DNA from: Alcanivorax sp.
GTDB taxonomy: Bacteria; Pseudomonadota; Gammaproteobacteria; Pseudomonadales; Alcanivoracaceae
Length of the DNA: 64,000 nt
Direction of reading: 5' to 3'
NCBI RefSeq assembly: GCF_002726155.1
Contig: NZ_PBSH01000030.1
Location: forward strand, 62,001 to 126,000
Part shown: positions 60,474 through 64,000 of the stretch, piece by piece
Position numbering within the stretch: the stretch's first letter is position 1
Layout of the letters: the number at the start of each line of letters is the position of its first letter
Program-made: the position numbers and the translations under genes
The notes under the pieces: generated by a model
The model's input: the letters and a program-made list of their open reading frames with translations, nothing else
The model's database searches: none
Told to the model about the DNA's origin: nothing

Positions 60474-63230
60474 ATGACGGATCTCGCCAGAGAAGTTACC
60501 CCGGTCAACATCGAAGACGAACTCAAGCAGTCATACCTGGATTACGCCATGAGCGTAATCGTCGGGCGGGCGTTGCCGGACGTGCGCGATGGCCTCAAGC
60601 CGGTGCACCGCCGTGTGCTGTTTGCCATGCACGAGCTGAACAACGACTGGAACAAGCCCTACAAGAAATCGGCCCGTGTGGTCGGTGACGTAATTGGTAA
60701 ATACCACCCCCACGGTGATTCCGCGGTGTATGACACCATCGTGCGGATGGCGCAGCCTTTTTCCCTGCGCTACATGCTGGTGGATGGTCAGGGTAACTTT
60801 GGTTCCATCGATGGTGACTCCGCCGCTGCCATGCGTTACACCGAAGTGCGCATGGCCAAGATCGCCCACGAGCTGCTGGCGGATCTGGACAAGGAAACCG
60901 TGGATTTCGTCGATAACTACGACGGCACGGAAAAGATTCCCGATGTGATGCCCACCCGGGTGCCCAACCTGCTGGTAAACGGTTCTTCCGGTATTGCCGT
61001 CGGCATGGCCACCAATATCCCGCCTCATAATCTGGGTGAAGTGGTGGATGGCTGTCTGGCGCTGATTGATGACGACAGCCTGACCCCGGACGACCTGATG
61101 GAATACATCAAGGGCCCGGATTTCCCCACCGCCGGTATCATCAATGGCCGCGCCGGTATCGTGCAGGCTTACCGCACTGGCCGTGGCCGCGTATACATGC
61201 GCGCCCGCGCCGAGATCGAGGCCACGGACAAGAGCGGTAAAGAAGCCATCATTGTCACCGAGATCCCGTATCAGGTGAACAAGGCGCGGTTGATCGAGAA
61301 GATCGCCGAGTTGGTGAAAGACAAGAAGATTGAAGGCATTACCGAGCTGCGCGACGAATCCGATAAAGAAGGGATGCGCGTGGTGATCGAGCTGCGCCGT
61401 GGCGAAAATGCCGAGGTGGTGCTCAACAACTTGTACCAGCAGACCCAGATGGAGTCTGTGTTCGGTATTAATACCGTGGCGTTGGTTGACGGTCAGCCCA
61501 AGATTCTTAACCTGCGCGAGCTGCTGGATGCCTTTATCCGCCACCGCCGTGAAGTGGTGACCCGTCGTACCGTGTTCGAGCTGCGCAAGGCTCGTGAAAA
61601 AGCGCACTTGCTGGAGGGCCTGGCGGTTGCCCTGAGCAACATCGACCCGGTGATCGAGCTGATCAAAGCCTCTCCCAGCGGCGCCGAGGCTAAAGCCAAA
61701 CTGCTGGACAAGGGCTGGAAGCCCGGTGACGTGTTGCAGATGCTGGAGCGGGCCGGTGGCGAGAACGCGGCGCGCCCGGATGGCTTAGAAGAACAGTATG
61801 GCCTGGTGGATGGCCTATATCACCTGAGCCCAGAACAGGCTCAGGCGATTCTGGACCTGCGCTTGCAGAAGCTGACCGGCCTGGAACGGGAAAAGCTGAT
61901 CAGTGACTACCAGGAATTGCTGGAGCAGATCGCTGAATTGCTGAAGATTCTGGGTAATCCGGAACGCCTGATGGAGGTGATCCGCGAAGAGTTGCAGGCG
62001 GTACGCGAAGAATACGCCGACGAGCGTCGCTCCGAGATCGTGGCCTCCCGTCAGGACTTCAGCATGGAAGACCTGATCGCCGAAGAAACCGTGGTGGTGA
62101 CCCTGTCTAACGGTGGTTACGCCAAGATGCAGCCCATCGACACTTATCGCGCCCAGAAGCGGGGTGGCCGCGGCAAGTCCGCCGGGCAGCTGAAAGACGA
62201 AGATTATGTGGAACATCTGCTGGTAGCCGGCACCCACGACACCCTGTTGCTGTTTACCGATGCGGGCAAGGTGTTCTGGCTGCGTACCTTCGAGTTGCCC
62301 CAGGGCGGTCGGGCATCGCGCGGCAAGCCGATCGTGAATTTGTTGCCGGCACTGGGTAATGAAGAACGCATTACGGCCATCCTGCGTCTGGATGCGGAAA
62401 TGGTGCGCCAGCAGAAGGCCGACGCGGAAGATGATGCCGTTGATGTCGAGGATGCGGCGGACGTTATTGAAGACGAAGTGGATAGTGAGGTTGAGGGTGA
62501 AGTCGAGGCGGTGGCCGATACTGTTCCCGGGCCCTTTATCTTCATGGCCACCTCCAGCGGTATCGTCAAGCGAACTGCGCTGGCTAACTTCGCCCGTCCG
62601 CGCAGCTCCGGTCTTATCGCGGTCAAATTGCAGGAAGGCGAGCACCTGGTGAATGTGGCCATTACTCAAGGCCACGAAGACATCATGCTGGTTGCCCGCA
62701 ACGGCAAAGCGGTGCGCTTCCATCAGTCCAAGGTGCGCGTCATGAGCCGTCTGGCCCGTGGTGTGCGAGGTATCAAGCTGGCCGAAGGGGTGGACGTTAT
62801 TTCCCTGATCGTGCCGGAAGAAGATGGCCAGATCCTCACTGCCTCCGAACATGGCTACGGTAAGCGTACTCCGCTCACCGACTATCCCACTAAAGGTCGT
62901 GGTGGCCAGGGTGTGATTGCCATGGTGATCAATGAGCGAAATGGTGAGCTGGTTGGTGCCACCCAGGTGTTCGGCGAAGAAGATATCATGCTGATTTCCA
63001 ACCAGGGCACCCTGGTGCGTACCGGTGTGAATCAGGTGAGCACGTCTGGCCGTAATACCCAGGGTGTCCGCTTGATCCGTCTGGCTGATGGCGAAGCCCT
63101 CTGTGGTCTGGCCACTATCCCCGAGCTGGAAGGTGTCGAGGAAGAGGAAGGTGAAGACGGCGAGGTGATCGAAGGGGAAGCGTCCTCGGAAGCACCGGAA
63201 TCCGACGCCAGCGACGACGCTGAGGAATAA
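60474..63230 (+). CDS. gyrA: DNA gyrase subunit A
   Basis: 918 aa. It breaks and rejoins DNA in negative supercoiling. The N-terminus [29 protein letters not shown] aligns with E. coli without offset. The quinolone-resistance region has the sensitive residues S83 and D87 ([17 protein letters not shown]), and the catalytic tyrosine is Y122 in [10 protein letters not shown]. The C-terminal beta-pinwheel contains an acidic insertion at about residues 645-688. GGATCGCT precedes the ATG; an upstream in-frame start would add seven residues. serC follows. Confidence 0.97.
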   Translation: MTDLAREVTPVNIEDELKQSYLDYAMSVIVGRALPDVRDGLKPVHRRVLFAMHELNNDWNKPYKKSARVVGDVIGKYHPHGDSAVYDTIVRMAQPFSLRYMLVDGQGNFGSIDGDSAAAMRYTEVRMAKIAHELLADLDKETVDFVDNYDGTEKIPDVMPTRVPNLLVNGSSGIAVGMATNIPPHNLGEVVDGCLALIDDDSLTPDDLMEYIKGPDFPTAGIINGRAGIVQAYRTGRGRVYMRARAEIEATDKSGKEAIIVTEIPYQVNKARLIEKIAELVKDKKIEGITELRDESDKEGMRVVIELRRGENAEVVLNNLYQQTQMESVFGINTVALVDGQPKILNLRELLDAFIRHRREVVTRRTVFELRKAREKAHLLEGLAVALSNIDPVIELIKASPSGAEAKAKLLDKGWKPGDVLQMLERAGGENAARPDGLEEQYGLVDGLYHLSPEQAQAILDLRLQKLTGLEREKLISDYQELLEQIAELLKILGNPERLMEVIREELQAVREEYADERRSEIVASRQDFSMEDLIAEETVVVTLSNGGYAKMQPIDTYRAQKRGGRGKSAGQLKDEDYVEHLLVAGTHDTLLLFTDAGKVFWLRTFELPQGGRASRGKPIVNLLPALGNEERITAILRLDAEMVRQQKADAEDDAVDVEDAADVIEDEVDSEVEGEVEAVADTVPGPFIFMATSSGIVKRTALANFARPRSSGLIAVKLQEGEHLVNVAITQGHEDIMLVARNGKAVRFHQSKVRVMSRLARGVRGIKLAEGVDVISLIVPEEDGQILTASEHGYGKRTPLTDYPTKGRGGQGVIAMVINERNGELVGATQVFGEEDIMLISNQGTLVRTGVNQVSTSGRNTQGVRLIRLADGEALCGLATIPELEGVEEEEGEDGEVIEGEASSEAPESDASDDAEE

Positions 63231-63240
63231 AGCCTCAGAA

Positions 63241-63319
63241 GCGAGTGACGAGTAACGAGTCTCGAAGAGCAATAGCAGAAAGCGCTTTTGCATTTCGCAG
63301 CTCGAAACTTGTCACTCGC
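63241..63319. repeat. GAGTGACGAGT-type inverted repeat, copy B
   Basis: It begins 11 nt after the gyrA stop with the same 20-mer found at 52238. The other arm, ACTTGTCACTCGC (63307-63319), pairs imperfectly with it. The loop has a short palindrome AAAGCGCTTT. Confidence 0.75.
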
Positions 63320-63449
63320 AACGCTTGTCACGCTTTTAACCCGATATCAGGGCAAGGGCGGGCAAGCGGAATGATGAGCAAGGTAATTCCCAAGCCCGGC
63401 CCCGCCGGGCTTCTTTGATTAACCGGATTCGTTTAAACGGAGAAAATGC

Positions 63450-64000
63450 ATGTCCCGCGCCTATAACTTCTGCGCAGGCCCGGCGGCGTTGCCGCAGGCG
63501 GTACTCGAACAAGCCCAGCAGGAAATGCTGGATTATCGGGGACTGGGTCTTTCCATTATGGAAATGAGCCACCGCGATAACGTCTTTGTAGAGATTGCCG
63601 AGCAGGCAGAGAAAGACCTGCGCGATCTGATGGGCATCAGCGATGATTACGCTGTGCTGTTCTTGCAGGGCGGGGCGTCCAGCCAGTTCGCCATGGTGCC
63701 GATGAACCTGTTGGGTGAAGGGCAAACGGCGGATTACATCAACACCGGGCAGTGGTCCAAGAAAGCCATCAAGGAAGCGGGCCGTTACGGCAAGATCAAT
63801 GTGGCGGCCAGCAGTGAAGACACCAATTTCAGTACCGTGCCGCCGCAGGACAGCTGGAACCTGTCTGATAACCCGGCCTATGTGCATTACTGCCCCAATG
63901 AGACCATTGGTGGCCTGGAATACAGCTTTGTGCCGGCGGTAGGTGACACCCCGCTGGTGGCGGACATGAGCTCGACCATCCTGTCCCGGCCAGTGGATGT
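63450..64000 (+). CDS. serC: Phosphoserine aminotransferase (3' end cut off by window)
   Basis: It transaminates 3-phosphohydroxypyruvate to phosphoserine and serves pyridoxal phosphate synthesis. The 183 codons present match the family: YNFCAGPAALPQAVLEQAQQEML, GLSIMEMSHRD, LFLQGGASSQFAMVPMNLL, YINTGQWSKKAI and the start of ADMSSTILSRP. The PLP lysine would be beyond the window. GGAGAA lies 5 nt before the ATG. gyrA-serC order matches Pseudomonas. Confidence 0.96.
   Translation, partial: MSRAYNFCAGPAALPQAVLEQAQQEMLDYRGLGLSIMEMSHRDNVFVEIAEQAEKDLRDLMGISDDYAVLFLQGGASSQFAMVPMNLLGEGQTADYINTGQWSKKAIKEAGRYGKINVAASSEDTNFSTVPPQDSWNLSDNPAYVHYCPNETIGGLEYSFVPAVGDTPLVADMSSTILSRPVD

Noticed and set aside
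61815..63293. 492-aa open frame on the minus strand inside gyrA and beyond
   Set aside because: It is the antisense shadow of gyrA in GC-rich DNA; no ribosome binding site or family features, and the plus strand is a clear GyrA.

Overview
The window is chromosomal DNA from a gammaproteobacterium, most likely an Alcanivorax-type marine bacterium or a close relative. This rests on gene order and protein character, not on a database search. Several blocks have the same order as in Pseudomonas: recA-recX, alaS-lysC-csrA-tRNA-Ser(GCT), rnd-ycgL-ycgN and yciK-mupP-ubiG-mtaD next to gyrA-serC. Other content differs from Pseudomonas. Base composition is moderately GC-rich and genes are tightly packed. 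No phage, insertion sequence or CRISPR was seen.

Layout. 1-9845 is housekeeping: recA (5' end cut off), recX, a TauE-like permease, alaS, lysC, csrA, tRNA-Ser, pyrC, a COG0523 GTPase and an SMR exporter. 9893-20735 is accessory: an acetyl-CoA hydrolase/transferase, a minus-strand PadR-DUF1853-DUF2804-DUF4282 operon, a YbjN protein, a 2OG-Fe(II) oxygenase, a glycine-rich exported protein, a small heat-shock protein and a stress-type membrane protein. 20882-26748 holds a GAPDH/E4PDH-like gene, the 4.5S RNA, dnaX-ybaB-recR and an acyl-CoA dehydrogenase. 38435-43356 carries gpmA, rnd-ycgL-ycgN-membrane protein-HIT, a methyltransferase, a PilZ protein and a small membrane protein. 56314-64000 returns to core genes: yciK, mupP, ubiG, mtaD, gyrA and serC (3' end cut off).

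Two accessory systems stand out. The first (29298-38264) is a six-gene operon, mostly joined by 4-nt start/stop overlaps. It encodes a GNAT-like protein, a GH3-type acyl-adenylating enzyme, a second GNAT protein, a condensation-fold acyltransferase with an HxxxDG motif, an RND adaptor and an RND pump, with an AraC-type regulator transcribed divergently. It looks like a pathway that activates an acid, transfers it to an acceptor and exports the product. The second is spread over 26897-27889 and 43482-56087. It has five paralogous AdeT1/2-type periplasmic binding proteins, a TatT-like lipoprotein and two tandem TRAP-type permeases of about 775 residues that appear to fuse the small and large TRAP membrane subunits. 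This resembles a TPAT-type TRAP transporter with a multiplied set of binding proteins.

Regulatory and structural features include a dnaX programmed -1 frameshift site of the E. coli type, a likely internal start for a second aspartokinase subunit, a csrA leader rich in GGA motifs, and several repeat families placed next to stop codons: heptanucleotide tandem arrays, GAGTGACGAGT-type inverted repeats, long hairpins around terminators, and one Pseudomonas-type REP pair.
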